Below, piece by piece: positions 51,568 through 59,747 of a stretch of DNA of 64,000 nucleotides; the first letter of the stretch is position 1, and every line of letters starts with the position of its first letter. A model generated the notes under the pieces. That model saw only the letters and a program-made list of their open reading frames with translations, did no database searches and had not been told where the DNA came from. Origin of the DNA: Brachybacterium sp. FME24 (lineage in GTDB: Bacteria; Actinomycetota; Actinomycetes; Actinomycetales; Dermabacteraceae); the NCBI RefSeq assembly GCF_014897705.1, contig NZ_JABUXV010000012.1, positions 121,200 through 185,199 on the forward strand, written 5' to 3'. Both the position numbers and the translations under genes were made by a program.

Positions 51568-51798
51568 CCTGATCTCCCTCCGGCCGCAGCGGCCTGGCTT
51601 CGGTGGTGCCCGGAAACCCCAGGGGAGACCGCGCCTGCCATGGCGCCGACGCTGCGCCCATGGCTCCCATGAACTCTCTGCGTCGCACGCACTTCCACGC
51701 ACGATAGCGCACCAGAGTGGTCGTGATGCGCGGATCTGCGGTGCTGTTTGCGGCTGATCGTGGACCCTCCTGAGCCGTTTTCGCCGCGGATTGACCTC

Positions 51799-51828
51799 TT
51801 GACAGGTGATCCACGCCTCATCTACTGT
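51799..51828 (+). promoter_or_regulatory. Promoter of the importer/aldolase operon
   Basis: TTGACA (51799-51804) and TACTGT (51823-51828) are separated by 18 bases. The -35 hexamer is a perfect consensus. Transcription would start about 13 bases before the phased decamer repeats at 51841-51890, which would then lie over the early transcribed region. It is in the 330-base divergent spacer (51568-51897). Confidence 0.6.
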
Positions 51829-51840
51829 CCTCGGCATGTT

Positions 51841-51890
51841 CGCAGAAGCGCGCATAAGAACGCATAAAGACGCAACACGTCGCAACGGGA
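51841..51890 (+). repeat. Five 10-bp phased direct repeats starting CGCA
   Basis: Five successive decamers each begin with CGCA: CGCAGAAGCG, CGCATAAGAA, CGCATAAAGA, CGCAACACGT, CGCAACGGGA (51841-51890). The ten-base period places each copy on the same face of the helix. The array ends at the ribosome-binding site (GGGAGG) of the binding-protein gene at 51898. DeoR-family regulators often use tandem direct repeats, so this is probably a cooperative operator for the divergent DeoR regulator. Confidence 0.6.
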
Positions 51891-51897
51891 GGTTGTC

Positions 51898-53172
51898 ATG
51901 AGCAACGGTGCTCTAGGTCGCCGCACAGTCCTCGCAGGTATGGGTGCCGCCAGCGCGGCCGGAGCACTCGCCGCCTGCGGTTCCTCCGGGGGATCCGGTG
52001 GGGACGGGAAACTCGAATTCCAGCAATGGTGGGAGCCGGAGCTCCCGGAGGGCTTCCTCCGCGAGCTGATGGACGAGTTCGAGGAGGCCAACGACGGGAT
52101 CACGGTGGAGCTGCTCTCCGGCCCCTACGCGGCGACCAAGGAACAGCTGATCGCCGGTGCCGCCTCGCGCACGATGCCCGACGTCCTGGGACTGGACGGG
52201 GCTTGGGTCAACGACCTCGCCTCGCAGAACGCCCTCGGCGATCTCGACCAGCTCATGAGCGATGCCTCCTATGACGACGCCGACCTCGCGGCGAAGGTCG
52301 AGGTGGACGGGGCCACCCGGATGATCCCGGTCGTGAACTTCGCCTACATGCTCTTCGCGAACCGGACCGCTCTCGGCAAGGCCGGAATCGATGCGCTGCC
52401 GACCACCCGCGAGGAGTTCACCGCCGCCGCGAAGGCCGTGGTCGACTCGGATCCCGATGTCGCCGGCTGGGTGCTCCCGCTCTCGCTCGAAGCCCCCAAC
52501 GGCGTGCAGAACGACGTCATGTCCTGGCTGTGGGCCGACGGACAGTCGATGCTCGCCGAGGGGAAGCCGGCGCTCGAGAGCGACGCGGTCCAGGGCGTTC
52601 TCGACTACATCGTCGAGCTCGACGAGCAGGGCCTGATCGCGCCCGGCTCCGCGACGCTCAAGGAGCAGGACAAGGTCGAGGAGTTCAGCTCCGGTCGCGC
52701 CGCGATGATCGTGGACACCGTCGCGCACGTGAACATGTTCCGCACCAACTCCCCGGACCTGGACTTCCAGGTCGCCGCCATGCCGACCGGCGCGGACGCC
52801 GCGGGGACGCCCGGAGTCACCTATGGCAGCTGGGGGATCGGAGTCGCCGAGGCCTCGGAGAACAAGGAGGCGGCCTGGAAGCTCGTCGAGTTCCTCATGG
52901 GCGAGGACGTCAACGCCCGCATGGCCACGGCCGCGAACGCGTTCCCGGGAAATTCCACCGCGGTGCCGGAGGCCGTCAAGGAGGACGACGTCATGAAGAC
53001 CGCCTTCGACGTCTGGCAGAGCGGAACCCCGGTCAACGAGTTCGTGGGCCTCCCGGTCGCCGAGCAGCTCATGCGCGAGTTCGCCGAACAACTGCAGAAG
53101 ACCCTCGAGGGATCCCAGAGCGTCGATGAGGCGCTCGCCGCAGCGCAGGAAGCGTGGACCGCGGAGCTCTGA
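51898..53172 (+). CDS. Sugar ABC transporter substrate-binding lipoprotein, aldolase cassette
   Basis: 424-residue family 1 solute-binding protein. The signal LGRRTVLAGMGAASAAGALAAC gives lipobox Cys27, with a twin arginine. Landmarks are KLEFQQWWEPELPEGFLRELMDEFE and RMIPVVNFAYMLFANRTALGKAG. It is the first gene of the operon. GGGAGG precedes the ATG. The ligand is expected to be a hexose or hexoside that yields fructose-6-phosphate or mannose-6-phosphate, from the downstream enzymes. Confidence 0.9.
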   Translation: MSNGALGRRTVLAGMGAASAAGALAACGSSGGSGGDGKLEFQQWWEPELPEGFLRELMDEFEEANDGITVELLSGPYAATKEQLIAGAASRTMPDVLGLDGAWVNDLASQNALGDLDQLMSDASYDDADLAAKVEVDGATRMIPVVNFAYMLFANRTALGKAGIDALPTTREEFTAAAKAVVDSDPDVAGWVLPLSLEAPNGVQNDVMSWLWADGQSMLAEGKPALESDAVQGVLDYIVELDEQGLIAPGSATLKEQDKVEEFSSGRAAMIVDTVAHVNMFRTNSPDLDFQVAAMPTGADAAGTPGVTYGSWGIGVAEASENKEAAWKLVEFLMGEDVNARMATAANAFPGNSTAVPEAVKEDDVMKTAFDVWQSGTPVNEFVGLPVAEQLMREFAEQLQKTLEGSQSVDEALAAAQEAWTAEL

Positions 53173-53218
53173 CCTCGGTCCGCCCGTCGTCCGATCCGCT
53201 TCCCTCGAAGGAGCCCCT

Positions 53219-54175
53219 ATGCCTGCATCCACCGCTGTCGAGCCGACGCTCGGAGCGTCGCCCGAGCGCTCCGACCGGCCGCGACGCCCCCGCCGCAGCC
53301 ACCTGCAGGGATCGCCCCTGCGCCCCTACGCCTTCCTCTCGCCCACGCTCATCGTGATGCTCGTGCTCATGGCGGTCCCCATCGTCATGGTGGTCTGGTA
53401 CTCGTTCCAGGACTCTGCCGTCACGGTCCCCTCCACGGAGTTCGTCGGCTTCGAGAAGTACCAGCAGGTCCTCTCCGACGGGACGTTCTGGAAGGCGACC
53501 TCCAACACGGCGATCTTCGCCGGCGTCAGCGTCATCGCGCACTTCGCGATCGGCATCGCCTTCGCGACCCTGCTGAACTCCGAGCTGCTGAGCCCGGCGG
53601 TGCGAGCCGTCTTCCGCACCGTGTTCATCCTGCCGTGGCTGTTCACCGTCGCGGTCGTGGCCGTGCTGTGGCGGATGCTGCTGAACCCCAACGGGATCGT
53701 GAACTACCTGATCACCACCTTCGGGATCAGCGATTCCAGCATCGAGTGGCTCTCGAGCTCCGCGACCGCGCTGCCTGTGGTCACCTTCATCAACATCTGG
53801 TGCGGCTACCCCTTCTTCATGGTGAGCCTGCTCGCCGGTCTCCAGGGCATCCCGAAGGACCTCTACGAGGCAGCGCGCGTGGACGGCGCCGGGCCGGTCC
53901 ATCAGTTCTTCCACGTCACGATCCCGCAGCTCCGCCCGATCATCCTCAGCATGGCGATCCTCGACTTCATCTGGACCACTCAGCAGTTCGCCCTGATCTG
54001 GATGACCACCGGCGGAGGCCCCGTCGATACGACGGAGATGCTCAGCACCTACACGTACAAGCTCGCGTTCTCGAACTACGACTTCAGTGCGGCGTCCGCC
54101 AGCGCGGTCGTGGTGCTGCTGCTCTCGATGATCCTCGCGATCCTGTACGTCCGACAGCAGAAGGCGCGTGATTGA
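53219..54175 (+). CDS. Sugar ABC transporter permease (MalF-type), aldolase cassette
   Basis: 318-residue CUT1 permease. About 35 Pro/Arg-rich residues precede the first span (PTLIVMLVLMAVPIVMVVWYSF). The EAA loop is LYEAARVDGAGPVHQFFHVTIPQLRP. The ATG at 53219 follows GAAGGAG. It overlaps the next permease gene. The importer again lacks a dedicated ATPase in the window. Confidence 0.9.
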   Translation: MPASTAVEPTLGASPERSDRPRRPRRSHLQGSPLRPYAFLSPTLIVMLVLMAVPIVMVVWYSFQDSAVTVPSTEFVGFEKYQQVLSDGTFWKATSNTAIFAGVSVIAHFAIGIAFATLLNSELLSPAVRAVFRTVFILPWLFTVAVVAVLWRMLLNPNGIVNYLITTFGISDSSIEWLSSSATALPVVTFINIWCGYPFFMVSLLAGLQGIPKDLYEAARVDGAGPVHQFFHVTIPQLRPIILSMAILDFIWTTQQFALIWMTTGGGPVDTTEMLSTYTYKLAFSNYDFSAASASAVVVLLLSMILAILYVRQQKARD

Positions 54176-55094
54176 GATGACCGCCCTGCGCGAAAGGCCG
54201 ACGACGCCGATGTCGCACTCCCACCCCGCCCCCACCCCGACTCCTGCCCCGCAAGCCCGGGCCCGACGGAACCAGAGGCCCCAGAAGATCGGGATCCACG
54301 TCGCGCTGCTCGTCTGCGCCCTGTTCCCCGCGCTGCCGATCCTCTGGATGGCCTCGACGTCGCTGAAGCCCAACGGCCAGGTGTTCGCGTGGCCGCCGAA
54401 GCTGATCACCTCCGCGATGAACCTGGATTCGTACGTCGCGATCTTCGCCGACGGCGAGAAGCTGCGGTTCTTCCTGAACAGCTACATCGTGGCCGGTTCG
54501 GTCACCGTCCTGACCCTGCTGGCCTCGGTGCTCGCCGCCTATGCGCTCAGCCGGTACGACTTCCCGTTCAAGCGGGCCCTGAACGTCGTCATCATCTCGG
54601 TGCAGGCCGTCCCGCCGATCACCCTGCTGATCCCGTACTTCGGGCTGGTGGTGACCCTCGGGCTCTATGACACCTACGGGGGACTGATCCTCACCTACAT
54701 GGTGTTCACGCTGCCCTACGCGATCATCATGATGACCGGGTACTTCAACACCCTGCCCCGGGAGCTCGACGAAGCCGTCATGGTCGACGGCGCCGGCCCG
54801 CTCACGGTGCTCTTCCGGATCCTGCTGCCGATCGCCGTACCGGGGCTGGTCTCCGTCGGCGTCTATACGTTCATGATCGCGTGGAACGAGTACCTGTTCG
54901 CGCTGACGCTCACGCGCACCAACGAGATGCGCACAGTGCCGATCGGGATCCAGCTGCTCATGGGACAGCACTCCTATGACTGGAGCCAGATCATGGCGAT
55001 GAGCATCCTCGGATCCATTCCGATCCTGGTGCTGTTCACCTTCTTCCAGCGGTACTTCCTCAGCGGGATGTCCGCCGGCGCCGTCAAGGCCTGA
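54168..55094 (+). CDS. Sugar ABC transporter permease (MalG-type), aldolase cassette
   Basis: 308-residue CUT1 permease with a Pro/Thr/Ala-rich N-terminal segment before the first span. The EAA loop is ELDEAVMVDGAGPLTVLFRILLPIAVP and the end is FFQRYFLSGMSAGAVKA. A GTG start at 54168 overlaps the MalF-type stop; an ATG at 54177 is an equally reasonable alternative because the purine-rich AGAAGG lies 3 or 12 bases away. It completes the importer. The operon continues into the aldolase after 87 bases. Confidence 0.88.
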   Translation: MIEMTALRERPTTPMSHSHPAPTPTPAPQARARRNQRPQKIGIHVALLVCALFPALPILWMASTSLKPNGQVFAWPPKLITSAMNLDSYVAIFADGEKLRFFLNSYIVAGSVTVLTLLASVLAAYALSRYDFPFKRALNVVIISVQAVPPITLLIPYFGLVVTLGLYDTYGGLILTYMVFTLPYAIIMMTGYFNTLPRELDEAVMVDGAGPLTVLFRILLPIAVPGLVSVGVYTFMIAWNEYLFALTLTRTNEMRTVPIGIQLLMGQHSYDWSQIMAMSILGSIPILVLFTFFQRYFLSGMSAGAVKA

Positions 55095-55181
55095 CCCCTC
55101 GGGGCCGGCCTCACCGGGGCCCGGCCCGACCCCCCGACCTCCCAGGCACCACCGTCTGGGTTCGACGAAAGGACCGAGCGA

Positions 55182-56063
55182 ATGCTCATCAATGGAATCG
55201 ACCTGCTCGCCACCGCGCACGAGAACTCCTTCGCGGTGCCGGCGTTCAACATCAGCGACTGGGCGATGATGCGCGGCGTCATCGAGATCAGCGAGGAGCT
55301 GGACAGTCCGCTCATCGTGGCGATCCACCCCGACGAGCTGGCCCATGTCGGGGAGGACGTCATGCCGGCGATCGTGCAGGCCTCCCGGCGGGCATCGGTT
55401 CCGGTGGCGATCCACTTCGATCACGGTGCGACGTACGAGCAGATGCTGCTGGCGGTGCGCACCGGATTCACCTCGGTGATGCTCGACGGGTCGATGCACC
55501 CGTACGAGGAGAACGTGGCCCTGACCCAGCAGGCTGTCGGCGTCGCCCACCCGCTGGGGCTCTCCGTCGAGGCGGAGCTCGGCACCATCGGCAAGACCGA
55601 CGACGAGGCCGAGGCGGGCACCGACGACATCATCTACACCGACCCCGAAGTCGCGAAGGACTTCGTGGCGAAGACCGGGGTGGACAGCCTCGCGGTCGCC
55701 ATCGGCACCCGGCACGGGATCTACCCCTCCCACCTCAAGCCGGAGCTGAAGCTCGATCTGCTCAAGGAGCTGAAGGCCGCAGTCTCGATCCCGCTCGTGC
55801 TCCACGGCGGCTCGAACAACCCCGACGACGAGATCGCCGAGGCCGTGACGCTCGGGGTCAACAAGATCAACATCTCCAGCGACATCAAGGTCGCCTACCA
55901 CCAGAAGATGCGCGAGGTACTCCAGGAGAGCGGGAAGCGGGAGCCCAACGTCATCCAGCCCGACTGCATCGCGGCGATGAAGGAGACGGCGGCACACAAG
56001 ATCCGCCTGTTCGCGGCCGACGGCAAGGCCGCGCTCTACCCGCGGCTCACCGACCTGCGCTGA
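55182..56063 (+). CDS. Class II ketose-bisphosphate aldolase
   Basis: 293-residue class II aldolase of the FbaA/GatY/KbaY family. Zinc ligands and catalytic residues are recognisable: Asp80/His81 (HFDHGA), Glu in VEAELGTIG, His in GTRHGIYPSHL, His in VLHGGSNNP, and the phosphate loop NKINISSDI. It cleaves a ketose 1,6-bisphosphate (fructose or tagatose form) to DHAP and glyceraldehyde-3-phosphate. The bisphosphate would come from the adjacent ADP-dependent kinase. Tagatose versus fructose specificity cannot be decided from these motifs. Confidence 0.87.
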   Translation: MLINGIDLLATAHENSFAVPAFNISDWAMMRGVIEISEELDSPLIVAIHPDELAHVGEDVMPAIVQASRRASVPVAIHFDHGATYEQMLLAVRTGFTSVMLDGSMHPYEENVALTQQAVGVAHPLGLSVEAELGTIGKTDDEAEAGTDDIIYTDPEVAKDFVAKTGVDSLAVAIGTRHGIYPSHLKPELKLDLLKELKAAVSIPLVLHGGSNNPDDEIAEAVTLGVNKINISSDIKVAYHQKMREVLQESGKREPNVIQPDCIAAMKETAAHKIRLFAADGKAALYPRLTDLR

Positions 56064-56077
56064 GAGGGGCGACGCTG

Positions 56078-57304
56078 ATGAACACCTCGATCGTGCTGGG
56101 CCTGGGCGGCTGCCTCGACAGCGAGGTCGCCCTCGACCCCTCGCGACTGCAGGCACTGGTCGACGACCATGCCGTCTCGCTGACGGAGATCCGGCAGCCG
56201 GCCGAGCTCAGGACGGAACACGATGTGCTCCTCAGCGTCCTGGACTTCCTGCGGGACGGCGTCGGCGGAGAGCGCTACGTCTCCACCGTCGACGCCGTCC
56301 TCGCCTTCGAGAGCCACTTCGAGCACGAGACCACCCTGGGCGGGACCAACGTGCGCGCCGGCCGAATCCTGGCGCAGCTGGGACACCCGAACGTATTGCA
56401 CGTTCCCGGCCGGGACGAGACCTTCGAGAGCCTGCTCGTGGACGGCTCCACCCTTCCGCAGCAGACCCCGCCCGCGGAGTACGTGCCGCACCTGATCGTC
56501 CAGTACCCCGCGGGGCTGCGCGTGCAACTGAGGGACGGGACCCTCGTAGCGGCGCACTCGAACCGCGTGATCCTCGTGCACGACCCGGTCAGCGAGCTCA
56601 CCCCGCTCCACGACTCCCTGCCGCAGTGGCTGCAGCCCGGGGGAGTGCTGGTCCTCTCGGGCCTCAACTCGATCCGTGACGAGCAGATCCTCAACGCCCG
56701 CCTGCGCGCCCTGCGGGACACGCTCGACGACGCCCCGGCCGGCCTGCGCGTCTTCTATGAGGACTCGGACTACCACGTCCCCGCCTTCCGCCGACGGGTG
56801 TGGTCCGAGCTCGCTTCCCGGGCGACCGTCATCGGGATGAACGAGGACGAGCTCGCCTCGTTCACCGGAACCCCGGTGGACGTCACCGACGCAGCCCAGA
56901 TCGCCTCGGCGGTGACCACCGTGCTGGAGAACATCCCCGGGGGGACTCTCGTGGTGCACTCGAAGTACTGGGCGCTCGCCGCCGGCGCGCAGGCCCCTGA
57001 ACTCGAGGCCGCGCTCGAGAGCGGGAACCTCGCCGCCGGTGCCCGCTTCCTCGACGGGGACCGCGCGCAAGCCACCTCCCTCGACCTCGTGCGGGCGCAG
57101 CCCCGCAGTCCCCAGGGCGAAGACATCGCGCGGAGGCTGCCGGCTCTGCTCGGCGCCCCTGTCGTGGTAGTCCCTGCCCGGACCCTGCGCGCCGCAACTC
57201 CGACCACCATCGGCCTCGGCGACACCTTCCTCGGCGGGCTCCTCGCCGGGGTCGTCGACTCCGACGCCGCTCTCAGAACCCCCTCGACCGTGGAGGTCTC
57301 ATGA
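56078..57304 (+). CDS. ADP-dependent phosphofructokinase/glucokinase family sugar kinase
   Basis: 408-residue member of the ADP-PFK/GK family (PF04587-type). The N-terminal GLGGCLDSEVAL, TLGGTNVRAGRILAQLG, LSGLNSIRDEQI and VIGMNEDELASFTG are family landmarks. The catalytic Asp382 sits in TIGLGDTFLGGLLAG. These kinases use ADP as phosphate donor and are mostly archaeal. Residues around the active site look intact. The gene lies between the aldolase and phosphomannose isomerase (ATGA overlap at 57301-57304). It most likely makes fructose-1,6-bisphosphate or a related ketose bisphosphate. Confidence 0.82.
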   Translation: MNTSIVLGLGGCLDSEVALDPSRLQALVDDHAVSLTEIRQPAELRTEHDVLLSVLDFLRDGVGGERYVSTVDAVLAFESHFEHETTLGGTNVRAGRILAQLGHPNVLHVPGRDETFESLLVDGSTLPQQTPPAEYVPHLIVQYPAGLRVQLRDGTLVAAHSNRVILVHDPVSELTPLHDSLPQWLQPGGVLVLSGLNSIRDEQILNARLRALRDTLDDAPAGLRVFYEDSDYHVPAFRRRVWSELASRATVIGMNEDELASFTGTPVDVTDAAQIASAVTTVLENIPGGTLVVHSKYWALAAGAQAPELEAALESGNLAAGARFLDGDRAQATSLDLVRAQPRSPQGEDIARRLPALLGAPVVVVPARTLRAATPTTIGLGDTFLGGLLAGVVDSDAALRTPSTVEVS

Positions 57305-58293
57305 AACCCGTACGCCTGGACCGCAACCAGCCCCCTGGCCGCTTCTACCGCGGGGGCGCCCGCATCGCGGAGTTCCGCGGCGTCCCCGCCCAGGGCGAGT
57401 TCGACCCCGAGGATTGGGTCGGCTCGACCACCGAGGTCACGGGAGAGCCCGGACTCGGCCTGTCGACGCTGCCCGACGGGCGGCTGCTGCGCGACGCCGT
57501 CGCCGCCGACCCCGTCGCCTGGCTGGGCGCCGAGCACGTCGCCGAGTTCGGCGACAGCACCGAAGTGCTCACGAAACTGCTCGACGCCGGCGAACGCCTG
57601 CCCGTGCACATTCACCCCAGCCGCGAGTTCTCCGCAGAGCACCTGGGGCTGACGCACGGCAAGGCCGAGGCCTGGATCTCCCTCAGCGACGGCGACGCGC
57701 ACATCGGGTTCCTGCCCGAGGTGACGCATGAGCAGGTGCTTCCGCTGCTGGCGGCGGGGGAGACCGCCCCGGTGCTCGCGCTGATGCATACGCTCACCGT
57801 GCAGGCGGGAGACGTCGTGTACTGTCCGCCAGGCATCCCGCACGCCATCGGCGGCGGCTCATTCATGGTCGAGGTGCAGGAACCTGCTGATCTGTCGATC
57901 TTCCTCGAGTGGAAGGACTTCCCGCTCCCGGGTGGTGCGGGCGGGCACTTGGGCCTTGACGACGAGACGGCCGCGGGTGCGGTGGCGGCCGGGATCGAAC
58001 GCGAGATGGTGGAGCAGTTCGTCACGGCTGGACGGGGCACGACGGGGGACCTGCTCGCCGGGGTCGATGCGCCGTTCCGGGTGGATCGGGTGAGGGCGGG
58101 GGATGAGATCGAAGCGGGGTTCGCCGTGTTGATCGTGATGGCTGGGAACGGCGCAGCGATGAACCAGGACTTCGAACAGATCGTGCTGGAGCAGGGGAGC
58201 ACCTTCGTGGTCCCGTATGCATGGGGAGCGGTGGCGATCGACGGAGAGGCGGATCTCGAAGTGATCGTGGCTCGGCCGCCAGCTCCTGCCTGA
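57301..58293 (+). CDS. manA: Class I mannose-6-phosphate isomerase
   Basis: 330-residue cupin-type isomerase. Metal ligands fit His103 and His105 (PVHIHPSREFS), Glu123 (GKAEAWISL) and His181 (GDVVYCPPGIPHAIGGG). It interconverts mannose-6-P and fructose-6-P. It is co-translated with the ADP-dependent kinase. The C-terminal half is more divergent than in E. coli ManA, as in many actinobacterial homologues that lack a helical lid. Conversion of another aldose phosphate is possible. Confidence 0.85.
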   Translation: MKPVRLDRNQPPGRFYRGGARIAEFRGVPAQGEFDPEDWVGSTTEVTGEPGLGLSTLPDGRLLRDAVAADPVAWLGAEHVAEFGDSTEVLTKLLDAGERLPVHIHPSREFSAEHLGLTHGKAEAWISLSDGDAHIGFLPEVTHEQVLPLLAAGETAPVLALMHTLTVQAGDVVYCPPGIPHAIGGGSFMVEVQEPADLSIFLEWKDFPLPGGAGGHLGLDDETAAGAVAAGIEREMVEQFVTAGRGTTGDLLAGVDAPFRVDRVRAGDEIEAGFAVLIVMAGNGAAMNQDFEQIVLEQGSTFVVPYAWGAVAIDGEADLEVIVARPPAPA

Positions 58294-58312
58294 ACGACTC
58301 GATCAATCAGGC
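58288..58312. terminator. Weak bidirectional hairpin between convergent genes
   Basis: GCCTGA (58288-58293) and TCAGGC (58307-58312) form a six-base inverted repeat around a 13-base loop; the two convergent stop codons are part of the arms. No T-tract is present on either side. It might act as a weak bidirectional terminator or be chance. Confidence 0.25.
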
Positions 58313-59083
58313 GACGATCACCTGTGGCCCGAGCTCTCGTACCGCGGTGACGTCCCCCGCGGCCAGCGCTGCATTGGAGATGATGGACCGGAACTCGTCG
58401 AGCCGTGCGACCCGGTACTTCGCGAAGTGGCCGAACTTGCCGGCGTCGGCGAGGAGCACCGACTCGGTCGCGGACGCCATGGCGGCGCGCTTGGCGTCGA
58501 TCTTGGCCTCGACGGGTGTGGTGATGCCGTGCTTCGCATCCCAGGAGCTCGAGGAGATGAAGGCGATATCGAGGGACAGCTCGCCGAGGGTGAGGGCCGC
58601 GAGGCGCCCGATCATCGACTGGTTCGCGACGTCGACGCGGCCTCCTACGCAGAGGAGATCCACCGACGGATGGTCGAGGAAGGCGCCCGCGGTGCCGAGG
58701 TCGTTGGTGACCACGGTGAGGTTGCGACGTTCCTGGAGGAGGGGGCGCAGGGCCTGGACCGTGGTCCCGGCGTCGAGGTAGAGGGTCATTGAATCGGTGA
58801 CCATCGCGGCTGCTGCGGCGGCGATCGCGAACTTCGCCGGTATGTTCGCCTCGGCCTTGGCGGCCCTCGGCGGCTCCTCGAGCAGGCGTGCTTGCACCGT
58901 GACGCCACCTTGAGTGGCCCGGGCGCGACCCTGTTCGTCGAGCACGGCGACATCTCTCCGCACGGTCATCTGGCTGACGCCGAGCAGCTCGGTGAGCTGG
59001 CGATAGCTCAGGACCGGCTCGGTGCGCAGATGGTCCAGGATCTGCTGTCGTCGCTGCTCGGGGATCAGCGGTGAAGTTCCCAC
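58307..59083 (-). CDS. DeoR family transcriptional regulator (tetronate cassette 2)
   Basis: 258-residue DeoR regulator: HTH IPEQRRQQILDHLRTEPVLSYRQLTELLGVSQMTVRRDVAVLDEQGRARATQGGV, sensor loops LYLDAGTTVQALRP, LTVVTNDLGTAG and AFISSSSWDAKHGITTPVEAKI. It lies 16 bases after otnC and is likely co-transcribed with the otnK-otnC operon. It should respond to a phosphorylated C4 intermediate such as 3-oxo-tetronate 4-phosphate. Its stop and the manA stop lie in a short inverted repeat (58288-58312). Confidence 0.87.
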   Translation of the reverse strand: MGTSPLIPEQRRQQILDHLRTEPVLSYRQLTELLGVSQMTVRRDVAVLDEQGRARATQGGVTVQARLLEEPPRAAKAEANIPAKFAIAAAAAAMVTDSMTLYLDAGTTVQALRPLLQERRNLTVVTNDLGTAGAFLDHPSVDLLCVGGRVDVANQSMIGRLAALTLGELSLDIAFISSSSWDAKHGITTPVEAKIDAKRAAMASATESVLLADAGKFGHFAKYRVARLDEFRSIISNAALAAGDVTAVRELGPQVIVA

Positions 59084-59099
59084 GGTGCCACCTCCGGCG

Positions 59100-59747
59100 T
59101 CAGTGTACGGTCGGCGCGGCCCAGGGGCTGTGCCAGTGCTCGGCGAGCTCGGCGGCCTGTTCGGCGCTCAGCTCGCGCCTGGGGGTGCCCGCGGTGAGGA
59201 GGGCGATCCGGCACGCCTCCTCCACTTCGACAGCCCGTTCGACGGCGTCGACGAGGTTGGTGCCGGCCACCACGGAGCCGTGATTGGCGAGCAGGGCCGC
59301 GCGGAAGTCACCGGGTGCCTCGAACACATCGACCCCGAGCTGCGGGGAGCCGGGCATCCGATAGGGGAGCAGGGGAGTGCTGCCTACCCGCATCACGAAG
59401 TAGGGGGTGAGCGGAGGGATGGCGTTGGCCTCGCTCCACGGCTGCGTGCAGGAGAAGGCCGTGGCCTGCGGCGAGTGCACGTGCACCACCGCGCGGTGGG
59501 TGCTGCGTCGCCGGTAGAGGCCGAGGTGGAGCGGGGTCTCCTTCGAGGCCTTCGCCCCGCCCAGAACCGTGCCGTCTAGAGCGGTGATCGCGAAGTCCGA
59601 GGGGGAGAGCGCTCCGAGCGAGGTGCCGGTGCCGGAGACCAGGATGCGCTCGCCATCGCGGGCGGAGAGGTTCCCGGTGCTGCCGGGGCTGAGGCCGGCG
59701 TCGACCAGGGCGCGGCCGGCGGCGATGAGGTCATCGATCACGCTCAT
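59100..59747 (-). CDS. otnC: 3-oxo-tetronate 4-phosphate decarboxylase (class II aldolase fold), cassette 2
   Basis: 215-residue second OtnC copy. It has the same motifs as the cassette 1 enzyme: LSPGSTGNLSARDG, GGAKASKETPLHLGLYRR, AVVHVHSPQATAFSC, YFVMRVGSTPLLPY and LLANHGSVVAG. The two copies differ widely in sequence, so this is not a recent duplication. It overlaps the kinase stop (ATGA at 59744-59747). It should yield DHAP and CO2 from the kinase product. Confidence 0.82.
   Translation of the reverse strand: MSVIDDLIAAGRALVDAGLSPGSTGNLSARDGERILVSGTGTSLGALSPSDFAITALDGTVLGGAKASKETPLHLGLYRRRSTHRAVVHVHSPQATAFSCTQPWSEANAIPPLTPYFVMRVGSTPLLPYRMPGSPQLGVDVFEAPGDFRAALLANHGSVVAGTNLVDAVERAVEVEEACRIALLTAGTPRRELSAEQAAELAEHWHSPWAAPTVH

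Noticed and set aside
51841..51890. Phased decamers considered as a CRISPR or tandem minisatellite
   Set aside because: Units share only the first four to seven bases, there are no spacers of CRISPR size and no cas genes; a regulator-binding array fits better.
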